Shown in pieces: positions 26,101 through 39,800 of a stretch of DNA of 64,000 nt (positions are counted from its first letter, which is position 1; every line of letters begins with the position of its first letter). The stretch covers positions 1,235,001-1,299,000 of the forward strand of contig BSDZ01000004.1 of assembly GCA_030268105.1 (NCBI GenBank), in the 5' to 3' direction. The DNA is from Volvox africanus. Lineage: Eukaryota > Chlorophyta > Chlorophyceae > Chlamydomonadales > Volvocaceae. Under the pieces are notes generated by a model. It worked only from the letters and a program-made list of their open reading frames with translations, was not told the origin of the DNA and made no database searches. The translations under genes and the position numbers were made by a program.

Positions 26101-29100
26101 CTCCTCAAGCCACCACCGCTTTACCAAACCCAAGGTTTCCCATCTCATATCCTTGATTTACACCAACGTGCTCTGTAAGCACTCGGGTCTTACTCTTTCG
26201 GGGCCACCCACTCCCAGTCATCTTGCGCTGCTCTTTGCGTGCCCTGGCGTAACTCTCAACTGCTCTCCACTCTCCCCTCACTCAACCCCGTCGTCGTAGG
26301 TGTGGGACACTTTCAGCCTGGAGAACCTGGTGACTATGAGCGGCCATGACGGCAGCGTGTTGTGTTGCGCGGTCAATGAGACCGCCACACGGGTGGTTAG
26401 TGGCGGAGAGGACTGCTCCGTCAGGCTCTGGAGCCTGGACGATGGCAAGCAGCTGCTGGCGTTCCAGGTGCGTGTGTTAGGGGGAAAGGCTCGATGAGGG
26501 AGGCCTTCTCGTGGCAGAGGGAATGGGACTGGACGCTGGGAATTGAGTTCAATGAACGGAGGAAGGACTCCTAGAAATCCTGTTGGGTAGGTCTGCATTA
26601 TCCATGTCACAGCATGCATATGCACAGCACGCATATAGATCCTCCCTATCTTTCAGCTTTCTTCCCATCCACACAAAGTTTAGTCCCTCTATCCCACTGG
26701 TACGTTCTTCTACTCCTCTGTTTGCCCCTGACTGCCTTGCATGCAGACCGTCTTAAACTTGTTTGTTTCCTTTTTTCCCATTTCTCCTTCGTAGGCCCAG
26801 GACGAGCCCATCAAGCAGGTCCAGTTCTCCAGCTCGGGCCAGAAGATCCTCTCCTGCGACGTCACCGGCCGTGTATACGTGTGGTCCATGCATGCTGAGT
26901 TCCTAACGAACCTGATGCGGCGCTACGCCGACAACATTTCTGCCTGCGCCATGTCTAATGACATGAAGCTTTGCCTGGTGGGATGCAACAATGGGCGCGT
27001 GATGCTCTGGGATGTGGAGCGCCGTGAGAGCGTGTGGGAATACACGCACCATACGGGCCGCGTGGAGGCGGTGGCGTTCAATTCCATGCGAGACATGTGC
27101 GCCACAGCCGGGGCTGATGGACGAATCGTGCTGCTGTTCAGCGATAGCGGCAAGCAGGTGAGCGGGCAAGGGAGGGAAAGGGTAAAAGTAAGGTGGAGGG
27201 AAGGCGTGTGCTACGGAAAGGAAAGGGGAGGTCTCAGCTTATATAATTTACATTCCATCTACATTCCATTTGGCGTCTGCTCTCCATCAGGCGAACTCGT
27301 TCCTGGGCGCCGAAGAGCCGATGATGACGGTGCAATTCTCCCCCGATGACGAGCGCATCGCTGGCTGTGCGGCTGATGGTAAATTGTACCTTTACACCAC
27401 CGCTGGCTCAACACGCAAGCCCAAGGCGGTACTGCGGTCCTCCGTGGCGCGCATCAGCAACCATGTCTGGTCGCCCAACTCCAAGCTGGTAGCAGGGGCG
27501 TGCTCGGATGGAACCATGATGGTGAGTTGGAGGACCGGGTCCTTGACTTGCCCAAGGGAGGGGGCAGCGCAGGCAGGATGGAGGTATCTTTTAACAAATG
27601 TCTGGAGAATCTTTGTATGCTTGCTGGGTTAACTGGGTTTGCTGGGGATACTGTCCAGTTGCCTCATCGTCGTATGCAAGCTTCTTTTATCGTGTTCACG
27701 CGATCTCCCTCCCAGGTTTGGAATGCCAGCTCGGGTGGCATCCATACAGTTCTGGAGGGTGCGGCTGTGGGCGCCACGTGCTGCTGCTTTGACCTAATAG
27801 GGAAGCTGTTGGCGGTGGGCACAGTGCTGGGTAAGTGTCCAAAAAGAGCGGTCGGCTGCGCGTGGGAGGGGTGCTGAGGATCGGAGGCTCCTGCAAACAG
27901 CGCAACCGGGATAGGTTTGGGACCGGGACCGGTGAGAGCCACATTGGGTGGCCGTGATGCAGTTTCCGGGTATTCTTGTACCGGTTACCATGACGTCAGT
28001 AGAGGGTTTGCATACCACCACAAAAAACCTGTTGGCCGTCCGCATCACTCCTGTGGGCTGCGCTTGCTCCGGTTTCCAGGCACCACGCTTATGTACAACC
28101 TGGAGACTAGTGAGATGCTGGTGGAGCTTAAGGGCAATGCCAGTCCTGTCAGGGAGGTGGTGTTCAACCAGGAGACCAGCCAGCTCACCACCATGTGCAG
28201 CAGACAGGCCTGCGTGTGGGACGTGTCTTCCGCGACGAAAGTGAGTGAACATGGGTGGGCTTAGGGAATTGGGTAGGTTTATTAAGTGTATATGCACATG
28301 GAGTTTTTGGATGTCATAGGTTTGAACGCATTTGGCACGTGGGATCCACCACGCCGGGGAACCCGCCGACCCTTGGTTCCGCAGATCCGCGTGTTCGACT
28401 TTGTGATGGACAAGGCGGGCGACTTTAAGTCCCCACCACACCCGTACCGCTGGGCGGTGGCGCACAACTCAACGGTGTTGTTTGACCACGAGAGTGAAGC
28501 GCTGGTGCTGGACATGCTCACCATTGAAGACCCGCTGCTGAGATCATACTACCTGTCGGATGTGCAGGTGGGACGGGGTTCCGGTGGGCTTATGTCGTAC
28601 GAGGGGTTTCGAGACCGGAGGCGCCTGGGGTCAGGGAGAAATCAGCTATTTTAATTGCTTGGCCAGGGCAAGGCAGGGCAAGGCAGGGCAGGGCATGGGT
28701 GCTTGGGTGAGCATGCGAGCAAGATTTTGTGGATTATCCCGTTAGACCTTTTCGTTGTGGTATGGCACGGACTTCCATTATGATTAAGGTTATGGTTTGG
28801 GGAGTAGTCATTAGGGCCCTCCCTACCCCTCCGGATCATGTACCTTCTGGATGCACTCTACCGCACTCCGTGGTATGCCATTCGAAATTTAATGCGAGTG
28901 TAACGTAATGTGACTTGGTCAGTGTACCTATGTGCTGGGCCACCACAGACAATTGCCAGCGGCTTCAATCACCGCAAACTGCTGGTGTGGTCGGCCGCCG
29001 GCTCCTCCGCCCCTGACAAGTTCCACACCACCCATGACGCCATCACCTCGACCCACTTCTCCAATGATGACCGTTTGGTGGTCATGGGCACGCAGGTGCG

Positions 29101-32100
29101 CCCGTGCGTGTCTCCGCTTGCAGACAGGGCAATTCAGACTTGGTGTTGGATGTTGTCCTAGGTGCGTTCGTAACTTCCTTGGTCCTTTCCCTTACCGCAG
29201 CTATCCCTCAGCACAGACCTTGGCACACAACAAGTGTTGTTATGTGAAGACCAAAACCAATGGCACGTATGGGCCTTGCATTTCATATCTCTTCATTTCC
29301 TCTTCCGCATGGCTGCGTGTATATGTGTCTTTAGGACGGCAACGTGGTCATCTACGACGTGGTCCATGGCGAGACGGTCGAGATCATCGTGGGTCACCAG
29401 AATGGCCCCTGCCGCTGCGTCAAGCTGTCGGCGGACAACAAGGAGGTATTGTCCTGCGGCGCCGACTCCAAGGTGGTGCTGTGGGACTGGCGTAAGCGCA
29501 GCCCACTCAGGATTTACTCCGGCCACTTCATATCTATTGGCTGCTGCGACATCTCCACACAGGTACGGAGTGAACGTGTGTGAACATCAAAACTGTATTG
29601 ATATGTTTGGTTAGTTGTAGGTGCAGTGTATGAATCGGGATGGGGTTGTGGAGGGCCCGATTCAGGGGTTAGGGTTGGTAGGCCATCGTGGGTGAATATG
29701 ACATGTAGGGTCATCATTCAGATAAGATAAATTACTTATCACTGACCGCAAACGCAACGCAAACATCGGCAAGTCCGGCCGCAAGACAGGCCGGCCAGGA
29801 GTCCCTAAGTGTTCGGTATGCGACGTGCCGACTGTTGACCGCCTCTCCCAATTGAGTCCGAGTCCTCCTGAGTCCGCGCCTCAACGCAATCCTGCATCCC
29901 CCTTGATGCTTCTCCAACAGGGCAACCGTGTGGTGTCAGGTGACAATCACGGCATGATTTGCGTGTGGGAAAAGGACAGTGGCAACCCCGTGCAGACACT
30001 GCCGCTGGCGCACTCAAAGGCGGTGCTGTCCGTTACCATCTCGGCAGACGGCTCCACCATCGCGTCCGTGGGCGCAGACGACAAGGCAAGCCGAACCGGA
30101 CTGGGCTGAGGCAAACGTCGACGTAGCGAAGTGCTCCGGCAGGCCGGGAGGGAAAGGGAAGAAGGCGTTTGGGTGATCTGATGGCTGTGAGGTACAGGGG
30201 GCCGAGGCCCAGGGGGCCGTTTCTTGCCCGCTCCAAGGAATTCAGTCATATCATTCAGCCCTCGGGGTAGAGGAGGGGTCACGGTGTACTGGGAATAGTT
30301 TGGGATGGATACCACGCAAGGGAGGGACCGGGCACCTCGCATCATTCTATTGCCCGTTGCTTCCGCGACATTGTCCGCACTCTTAACCTTCGCTTGCGGA
30401 TACCGCCACCGCGCCGCGCCGCCAACGCCAACTCCGCACCGACCACGACGCCGTCCTCGCAGGTGTCGATTTGGAACGTGGACATCGGCATTGAGCTGGT
30501 GTCGCTGACGGCCGCGATGGAATCGCACCCGCTGTATTGCTCTTTCTCACCGGACGGTAACAAGCTGGCGGTCACGGAGTCCAATGGCAACGTCATGGTG
30601 TGGAATGTGGCAGCGGGTTGCCAGTGGTACATGATATATCAGGTATAAGCGAGAGGGTGGATGAAATTGCGTTTGGGGGATGTGGAGTAGGGACGGTGGG
30701 GCGGTCCGTGGCTGACGCTGTGCAGGGCGGTGGGCGGAGCATGGCAACATATTGGCCTCCTGTCCAGCAGTTGTCTGCCACGACATTGGATGTCTGCATC
30801 TGCGTGTCGCGCCGCTGGACCCATCCCTGCCTTTTGTGCCTTATGCCTCCTACCGCTACCATCGCTACCTCTACCACCGCTAACATTCAGTTCTAACCAC
30901 AAGTGTACAACCTACCCCCACTTTCGGATCCCAATTAGGCACACAAAGGAAAGGTGACGGGCTGCTCTTGGTCGGCCGATTGCCGCAAGTTTACAACTTG
31001 CGGAACGGATAGCGTCGCTGCCATTTGGGACGCCGAGTCGGGAGCCCCCCTGTTCAAGTTCAACCTCAAGGCGGGACCGCTCACATCATGCTCCGTGTCA
31101 CCCTCGGGGTTGTACGTGGCGGCGGGATCGACCACGGGTACGTAGGGGTTACGAAAGTTGGAGATGAGTAAGGGAAGCAGTTGGAATGTGAAGCAAGTGC
31201 CAGTGTGCTGATTGCAGCGGTAGGGAGGACAGACAGGGGTGTGCATATGTTTGTGTAATGGTGATGGGAAGCGGTGTAGGTGTGGGGAAACCGGACGAAG
31301 TAGAGCCCTAGGGGATTGAGGACAAGATTCCACCTTCATTGACGTCACTGTCCTTTTCACCATCCCCTCCTTGGCCTTGTAGCATCAGCACAGTTGGTGC
31401 TCCGTGTTTTACGCACGTTCAAGTTCGTCCACACTTTTTCCCTGGTCACGGCCGTGGTGCTGCCCGCAGGTACCTTGTCCGTATCCAACTTGGCCACTGC
31501 CGCCCGGAGCACCCCCGAGCCGTCCTTCCTGTTCAACTGGCTGGCCACACACGACCTCAAGGCCTCAAGCTTCCTGTATCTGCGACTGCTGGCCATGTAC
31601 CCCTACCTGGCAAATGTGCAGGACGCGCAGGTCTGTGGGCAGATACCAGGATTCCGCGTTGGGAAACAGTCCGTAGACGTTGGTCCGTTCTTAAGGCCAG
31701 GAGCTGATGCGTAGTTAGGGAGACGAGAAATGCGGTCCGGTTGAAAAGGTATGTTGGAGGTTTGTGCACACCGTGATTATAACGTTTCCGAAATTCACGA
31801 GTTTTGTTCCTTTAAAATCACCAGTGCCTCGTGACTCCAAGCGCGCTCATGCACGTCGAATGTGCAGTATTAACGATTCATCAGGTAATTAAGGAGCCTG
31901 CCCACCAACTCTATCCTACGCTTTGCAGGGCTGGTCCATTGCCCTTCATGCCCTATCACGGGGTAACGCGGAGGTATCCGCCATCGTCATGGACGCCCTT
32001 TCGAATGATTGCGGTGTCCTGGGCCTTATCTCCGCGGTTCCCTTTTCCATAGCCACCCGCGTTAAGTTTCACAACCAGCCTGACGAGCCTGTCGGGATCT

Positions 32101-35100
32101 TTGGTGGAGGAGGCGGAGGAGGCGGAGGACGGCCAACGAGCGCTTGGGTGGGCGGCGGGGGTGAGAGGGGTGATCGCAGTATGCGGCCACGCACAGCAGC
32201 GGCGGCGCGGTCAGGCGCGACGGCTCCTGGGGCGGAGGGCAACAAGTCGATGCGGCGGGCGTCGCTCGCGTTCCTCAAGTCGGAGGTAAGGATTGTGTTT
32301 GGGGTGTGAGGGAGCTTGCGAACGAGGCTGTTGGGGCGGGTGAGGATATGGAATACAGAAGATTTGGTGACGGGAAACCGCCGGCGGAAAACGTAACCTT
32401 TCCACCCAGTTCCACCCACGACACTTAACACTCAACACTTGCTGGTGACGGTCCCGTCTTCTGTTTGGTCCTATTGTTTTCTACGATCATGTGCCATCTT
32501 TAAAAGGAAACTCCGTTCCTGCCCTACCATGCCTTCGGGCCGGTTCCCGCTAACCGATAGGATGACGACGGACAGCTGCTGCCCGACATGCGGCAGGGAA
32601 GCAACCTGCGCGACGTCTTAGTGCAGAAATCCAAGGCATCGTTCAGCCAGCAGCTCAAAAAGGTAGCAGTGGAGATGGTCACGGAGACACGCGACCAGGA
32701 CCACATGGCGCTCATCCAGAACAACGCGGTTGCACTGTCGCTTAATTCGAAGTCCTCTGAATGCGTGCAGGTGAGGGCAATGGTTGAGAGCAGCCAAGGA
32801 TCAGTGACGGGGAATGACGGGCAAAGTTGTTGGTGGCATAGGCGTGGCTTTCATTTGCTGCAGATCCAGTCTCAAACCCGCTCCGGCCTGCTTACGCTTC
32901 CCCCACCTCCTCCATCCCCCAAGGCTGTGCTCGACGCTGCCGCTGCCAACAAGGTGTCCTGGGGCAGCTACCACGCCATCACGGATATGATGCCGTCTCT
33001 GGCCCTGCGGTATCCCATCATGTGCTACCACTTCCTAGCGGCACTAGACCTCAGGAACCTGGGAGATCTGGAGGTGCCTGTGGCGGTGCTCAAGGTACGG
33101 CGTGAGAGGGGGGACTTGTGGCGAGGAGGGCTTGGCTTGCATGGAATGGGCTGACCCATCGCGGCGATGATTAGGTATACGCCCGTTGCAGTTACAGTGA
33201 CCATAAGCATTTGGAAAGGCTGCAGCGTGAAGAGCCAGGGTATTGGAGTTCATTTTGTGGAAAGATATCGCTGAAGCTCCCTGCTCCTTTGCAATGAGTT
33301 GGATAGGTAGGACCTGCCTGTCTGTTCTGCGCCTCTTCCTGTCCGCACAAGCGGTTACCGTTGTGCCGCTGGACAGTATTGAAAAAAACCGTTGACGAAT
33401 GCATCCGAACACCCAACACGCAGGGCCTGGACCGCTCTGTTATCCGCACAGCGCCCATCTTTACCAACGTCAAGAATTTATGGCAAGGGCACCTCAAGCT
33501 GCATGAGGTCAAATTCGGCCCGCAACCATATGCGCACGTGAAGGCATCTATGGTGCGATTGCCGTACGCCTGCTCCATCGGCCGCGACTCACTGTTACAA
33601 ACACTGGTGGAGTCGGACGTTCCCGTCAAGGTGTATGGTACGCCCACGCTGCGCGCCATCATCAAGCATAAATGGCGCCTATACGCGCGGCGCAAGCTGC
33701 TGGTGCGCTCGCTGATCTACGTGTTTTACGTCATGATGTTTACGGTGACGGGTATCCTATACGCGATGGAGGACCACGACACAACTATGTCGGCGTACTG
33801 GAAGACCAGCCGTGGCAAGGCGCACTTCATCATCGACGGCTACATTTTTGCGCAGGTAGGGGATATCGATGGGTGTGGGGTGGGCTTGGCAGGATGCAGG
33901 ATTGACGGGGTGGCTTTTCGGATGGATACCAGAGACCTTGCCCCGGCGCCTTTGAAGTAGCCTTGTAATATGAATACAGGCGGGTGCTTCCTACCTAGCT
34001 TGGTTAATCGATGGGGTTTTTGGTTGTGGCGACCTGCAGACAGGGAAGCAGCTATCCACCGGGGCGTGACTGGGGAAAGTATATAGCAACATTGTTGACA
34101 CATTACTCTTATCTATCTTTCGCGCCGCATCTGATCATTATTCCGAACCTCCACGTGTGACCTGGTGCCAGAAGTTTTCGGAGTGGCATGCTAGGAGCCT
34201 AGGACGTTGCGCAGAACAACAGCAGCAACCCAGGTCTGCACCTGTCAAATACATCTCCATCGCAATTGAAACGTGTGGCGTCTCTATCTTCGTAACCACT
34301 TTCCCGTTGTCTTCCCCGGTCCACGCACCCCTCACACCCACTTTCGCAGACCGCCTGGTACGCTTGGACCGAGCTGACCCAGATGTACGCAATCAGCCTG
34401 GGAATGTATATTCGCAGCTACTGGAATGTTTTCGACAGTCTGATGATCGCCCTGGTCCTCGCCATTCCCCCGCTGCACGTGGCGCGGGTCAGCGATGACG
34501 AGGGCAAAGCGCTGGGACCGATGATAGCCTTTGCCATGATCATGGTGTGGTTCAAGTCGCTCTTCTACGGACTCGCCTTTGAGCCCTTCGGACCCATCGT
34601 CAACATGGTGTTCCAGATCAGTCGCGCCATCCGGCAGTTCGTCGTTATGCTGTTCATGTGCTGTTGCGCCTTTGGCGTATCACTCATGGTGCTGTCGCAG
34701 TACACCACATCCAGCGTGAGCCCGGCGCAATTTACGCGCGATAACGACGAGCAAGGTGCGGACTGACCGGGTTCCGATGCGGAGGTTCGGCATGCGTGGC
34801 CGAATGCCATCCTCCAGGAGATGGGCTGGTGCGTGGAGGTGTACCCGTTACTGCATCTGCATATCGTTACGCCAATTGCATCCCGTTACTGCACCTGCAT
34901 CTCTGACTATGCCTCCCTTTTCCAAGCGTTAACATGCGGCCACTCCTTCCCCCCAACCACACCCAACATGTCCTTTCAGACTTTGGCCGTACGCTATTCA
35001 CTATGTGGCGCGCCGTGCTGGGCCAATTCGACGTCAGCTGGGTGTGGGGCAGCGCCTGGCAGGAGCTATCCATCCTGTTTTTCTCTGGCTTCATGTTCGC

Positions 35101-36469
35101 GGTGCAGATCCTGCTGCTCAACATGCTCATCGCTCTCATGAGGGAGGTGTATAACCGGGTCAAGAACACGGAGGAGGACGTGTTCCTCAAGGTGCGGACA
35201 GGGGCCGCGTTGCCTGGAGAAGAAAACTGCGTTGCGGTAGAGAGAGCATCCGGTACGGCCCAGCGAGCATCCCCCTGTCGCAAGCAGACCTGAATTCTGT
35301 GTACCGATTCAAGTTGCCATTGTTATGGCTTGCCACTGTCGGAACTTGGATGACCCATTTCGCGTTGCCCCTTCTCGCGGCCTCTCGGTGGCGCACCTCC
35401 TGCTCATCTGCCTGCATCTACAGGGCCGTGCGACACTGATTGTGGAAGTGGAGACCCTCATGGCGCGTAAGCAGCTGGAGCGGTACGCCAACATGCCGCC
35501 TTACGTGCACCTGCTCACTCCCGTCAAACGCACAGACGTGCGAGACAAGTCCGGTTTGGAGGCGCGCCTGGAAAAGATGGAGCAGATGCTCATGTGGGTA
35601 TCCATGTGCTTGAGAACTTATGGAGATTAGGTCATGAGTCTCAGTTTTTCTGTTGGGGTGGTGGCTACCTCTCTTGTTTCGGTAATGGCTTGATGTCGCT
35701 ATTATGCATGGCGGCTTCAGATGACCGCTCGGCGCGCACACGGACCGGATTTGCACAGGGTTACCCTTTTCCCCACCCTTCCCACAACGATTTTGTCGAC
35801 GGCTCCATGCGCAGGAAGCTTCAGGACGCGTTGGACCAGGGCTTGGCGGGACCCCGCGGCGCGCCGGTGGCGGCGCTGGCCCCGGCTGGTGGCCCTGTGG
35901 GGCAACTTGTCGCAGGCGATGGCCACGGTGGCGATGGTTCCAACATCAACACTTCGGCGCTGACACAGGAGCAGCTCAACCTAATTCAGATGCAAGCCGG
36001 CAAGCTCAAAGAGATGGAGGACCAGTTCCCAGCGGTGCTGCGGCAGCTGGACCGTGTACAGCGGTCCGTAAACAACCAGGTGTGTGTCGACTCTACCCGC
36101 ACGGATTTTGGACGTTGAACAGCCTGCGAGAGGTGTTTGTTGTGTGCTCTGACCGGGTTCCAATCTTCGGGGGCGTGTGCTGAGCTAAGCTGTGGGAGCC
36201 TGTCGGTGGACGGGGAAGATGGTGCGAACCTCCTGTATCACCATTTAGCTGTGTTGCAGAGCTTAGGGTGAGCTATCCCTTCTCAGACGTTGAAACTCTA
36301 CCCCACTCCCTGTCTTCGTATGCTTTACCATTGCCGTTCCGTCACTGCTAGTGGTTAAGGCCTTCATGTATAAGCAGCACGGCTGGTAATTTGCATATCC
36401 ATATACCTATATCTATATATACCTATATCTATATCTATCTATCTATATAAATATAGAAAAATAGATAGG

Positions 36470-36558
<89 letters not shown>

Positions 36559-36824
36559 GTGTAGATATGCATATGCATATGCTTAAGTACCGTCTTGCCG
36601 TTCTGATATCCATCCATCCCGTATGGTCGTCGCATGCTCAGGAGCTGCGGTTGGAGGGCGTGGTGACGGTACTACGCGACATAGAGAACCTGCTGCGGAA
36701 CCAGCAGCCTGTTGTCATTCATCAAGAGAACAAGCCGATGCCGCGCCGCGGGTCTATCCTCACCGAGGCAGAGCTGGAGGCGGAGGTGAAGCGCTTGCTG
36801 GGCAAGGGCGACGAGAAACTATGA
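23181..36824 (+). CDS. WD40-repeat / TRP-type cation channel fusion protein
   Basis: 26 exons in unbroken phase: 23181-23456, 24044-24163, 24824-24973, 25302-25514, 25814-25873, 26300-26467, 26795-27157, 27291-27521, 27716-27830, 28080-28240, 28385-28567, 28949-29095, 29335-29562, 29921-30085, 30463-30642, 30939-31137, 31470-31630, 31929-32285, 32561-32770, 32924-33094, 33424-33855, 34350-34755, 34980-35191, 35424-35593, 35815-36079, 36642-36824 (about 1841 aa). Residues 1-1040 hold about 21 WD-like units (LFLWNVDTGD, VRLWSLDDGK, VMLWDVERRE, VVLWDWRKR, VSIWNVDIG, AAIWDAESG), enough for three propellers. A Gly-rich linker follows, then a pre-channel segment with TPTLRAIIKHKWRLYARR. Six hydrophobic helices follow: S1 LIYVFYVMMFTVTGILYAM near 1382, pore MWRAVLGQFD near 1578, S6 ILFFSGFMFAVQILLLNMLI near 1594 with ALM after it as in TRP channels. 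The C-terminus is charged and probably coiled coil. The first exon is open upstream, so the true start may be earlier. TRPV-like ion conduction is inferred; ligand and location are unknown. Confidence 0.85.
36461..36558. repeat. GATA tetranucleotide microsatellite in the last intron of the WD40-channel gene
   Basis: About 22 near-perfect AGAT units lie between exons 25 and 26, preceded at 36421-36450 by TCTA-type units in the opposite sense that could pair with them. Confidence 0.95.
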
Positions 36825-39800
36825 TGAATTGCCGCTTCTGGAGGGGCGGAAAGACTGGGGAAGCAGGTGCCATGAGCCGCATAAGGAGCTGCTGTGCTGC
36901 ACGTCGCCTTCTCACTATTGTCAGATGTGGGAGCACCGGCAGTGGGAACGGGGGAGAGGCATCAAATGCAGCTATCTGTTTGCAGCCTAGATGCAGCCGA
37001 TCACATGCACAGCCGCTTGCCGGATGCAGCTGGGGCTGCAACGATGGTTACGACGGGGACACGGCGGAGTCGGAGAAAAAAGCTGGTAGTCAGGAAGGCC
37101 AGCTTATAATGCGTGCAGCTGCTGAGACAGCAGCGTGCCGATGAAGCCTTTTACACGCATTTAAATACGTATAGAGAGAACTGAAAGCTGGCTCAGCATA
37201 ACGCGCATAGTATGTGTGTGCGCCGTCCTCGCTGCTTCAAGGAGTTGGAAGTGGGTTGGGCTGGATGGGCGGCTCGGTACCGCGAGCTTTGCAGGCTGCT
37301 TCGGGGATGGACTGCAGCCGGGCTTAGCTAGTGGTGGTTCCACTATTCAGTGGCGATGCAATCAGATGTAGTGGCTCTGCGGCATGCAGCTGGTATTTGA
37401 CTGGCAGATAGACTCTGGACTGGCTGGCGCTGGACGAGCTCGATTAGGAGTTGCCCGCGAATATCTTGCGGACCGTACCGAGAGGATGTGCAGAAGATGT
37501 CGCGAGCGGAAATGTAACGGCAGATGGAGGTCGTGGGGATCGTGATGAGCGGTTAAGGTAGCGCCGATAATGGTACGGGATTATCACGATTATATTATTG
37601 TAGCGATGCGCCAAAGTCGCATGCTTTTCCCATCAAGCATGCGACGGGGTGCGCAGGCAGGCGCTCATGGACTTTGTTATGTTCATCTTGGTTGGCTGGC
37701 TGACTCGGTGAGTGGGTGTGTGCGATTAAGCAGGTCGTTGTACTTTAGATGTGCTGTAAACTGTGCTGCGTTGGGTCATCCAGTGCGGCCAGTTTGGTAG
37801 TAATTTGTGATTCCCTGTTCTGTTGACGGCTGCAATAGTGTTGTGGTAGTGGCTACTGGGCATATATTATAAATATAATTGACTTTGGCGAACGGGACTA
37901 AAACCGCACTAAGCTCGTTGTGTTTGCTTTACACCGCGGTTCCCCATGCTATCCGCCGGGAAGATTGCAAAGGTCGGAACGAGTCTGGAGACGCAGGAAG
38001 ACGACAAACACATGTCTACTTCTGCTGACCGTTTTGCACGCAATACTGCATTTAGCAGGGCTGCATCTGCGCAGGGAGTTTGCTGCGGGGCGTGGCTTTG
38101 CAGGTATTATTGGACACACATAGTATGATCTGCAGCACTGTACTTACGAGTAAGGAACCTCGAACCTCCCGAACAACCGCATGGGTTGGAGAGTACCGGT
38201 TGTAACGAGGATGGTAACATGTGGGGGCGGGCAGGGAAGATCCCGATACCAAGAAACATGGAGGTGTGGAATTTATGATGGCATTCGCATTGCGTTTATA
38301 GATGCAGTCGCAGCGACTGCCTGACCTGGGCTGGAGGGGGTTCCGGTTGGCGAGCCGCGATGAGACAAAAGGCTGCGGCGAGATCTGTCGTGAGCGTCGG
38401 GTAATGCCGGTGCTTGCTGGCTGGACGCAGCAGTCGTCGCATTTGGTCCACCCATTGATGGGCATTGACTCTGGATCACAGGTCCAACAGGTGCACAGGT
38501 CCTACGCGCACGTGGGGAGATGACTTACCTTATTTGTTGTTCCCCTGTGTAATAGCCTGTGGGCCGAAACACCGCACCTGCGGTCTCTCGTTGCTTTGGC
38601 CGGGATATGACTGACCCATCTACCCTCTTTAGTCGCCAATACGTGGATGTGGAGATATGCTTTTCGTACTGCATGTATCGTGGTGTTGGTTCATCAAATG
38701 CGGCGGCATTCAATGGTTATGGCAATGTTACATAAGTAGATAAATAATTCGGCACGGTCGCTGCCCACCCTTGCCGGAATGCATGGCAGGGGATGAGTGC
38801 GCAGCTGTCTGACGGTGGCATGGAGCAGGGCATAATGGCCATAGATCCCATGTACGGTTCGGGAGGCTGCGCCGGTGTCGCAACTCATGGAAGTCTGTAC
38901 ATATTTATGTACATACCGGACAAGGTGTAATCCGCGGTTGGAGTTCGATGTCCGTCTGACGCCGAGCACGTATGGTTTGGGGCTACTGCCGTGCTGGTTT
39001 TGCGGTTTGCGATGGCGGTGGTAACTGAGAACAAGTGCGTGTTATTGTGTTGTTTGTGATCTGCAAGGCTTCGCGAATGTTCGGAAAAGGTGCGGCTGGA
39101 AATGTTTTTTTTCCAAATACGGTTGCCGCGATGCATGCGTCGAAGGGCTACAGGCTACGGGCTGTAACCATCTGGTCTGAATGGACTCTGGGAAGTCGGG
39201 TGCTATCCAAGCAGCAGGCGCGACCACACCGACTCAGCTGCTTGCTAATGATGTTCGCACGACGGAACATATTCCGATACTTATTTTGACGGCCATGCTC
39301 TTGATCTCCCAGTGACTCCAGTATTTGGCACGGGCACGTTGTGTTCATGCCCTACAATATCTCCTTAGAGCAGCTTTTGCGACTGCATGACACTTATGAC
39401 ATGATACATCAATTGCGGGTAGATAAAGCGGAGCCGAAACTTTAGTCTTGTCTGGTTCGTGGGCATGGCGCCTTCGTAAGGGACGCCACGCTCCCCTGCG
39501 TGGCATCAGATTGCCAAACATAGTGGCTATGTACTGGAGTACCCGTGCCGATTGCAGGGCCCCATCCAGCATTGAAAGCGACAAGAAGGGTATAATCGCC
39601 ATCTTCCAGACCCTGAGACGCACCGTGAGCGATTCCAGCAGCAGACTGCAGCCCGCGGCAGTTCCTTCGGCTCCTGCGGCGAGGATATTGCAGCGGTGGA
39701 TGGAGCCCGTGGTCCTACGCGAAAACACGAGCTTCCCGGTCAGTTTATAGCCACCTGCGGGCCTGAAGCCAGTACCAAATGTCAACGCTTGACAGCGATG

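Noticed and set aside
36435..36635. Minus-strand frame made of LSIY repeats
   Set aside because: Translation of the GATA microsatellite.
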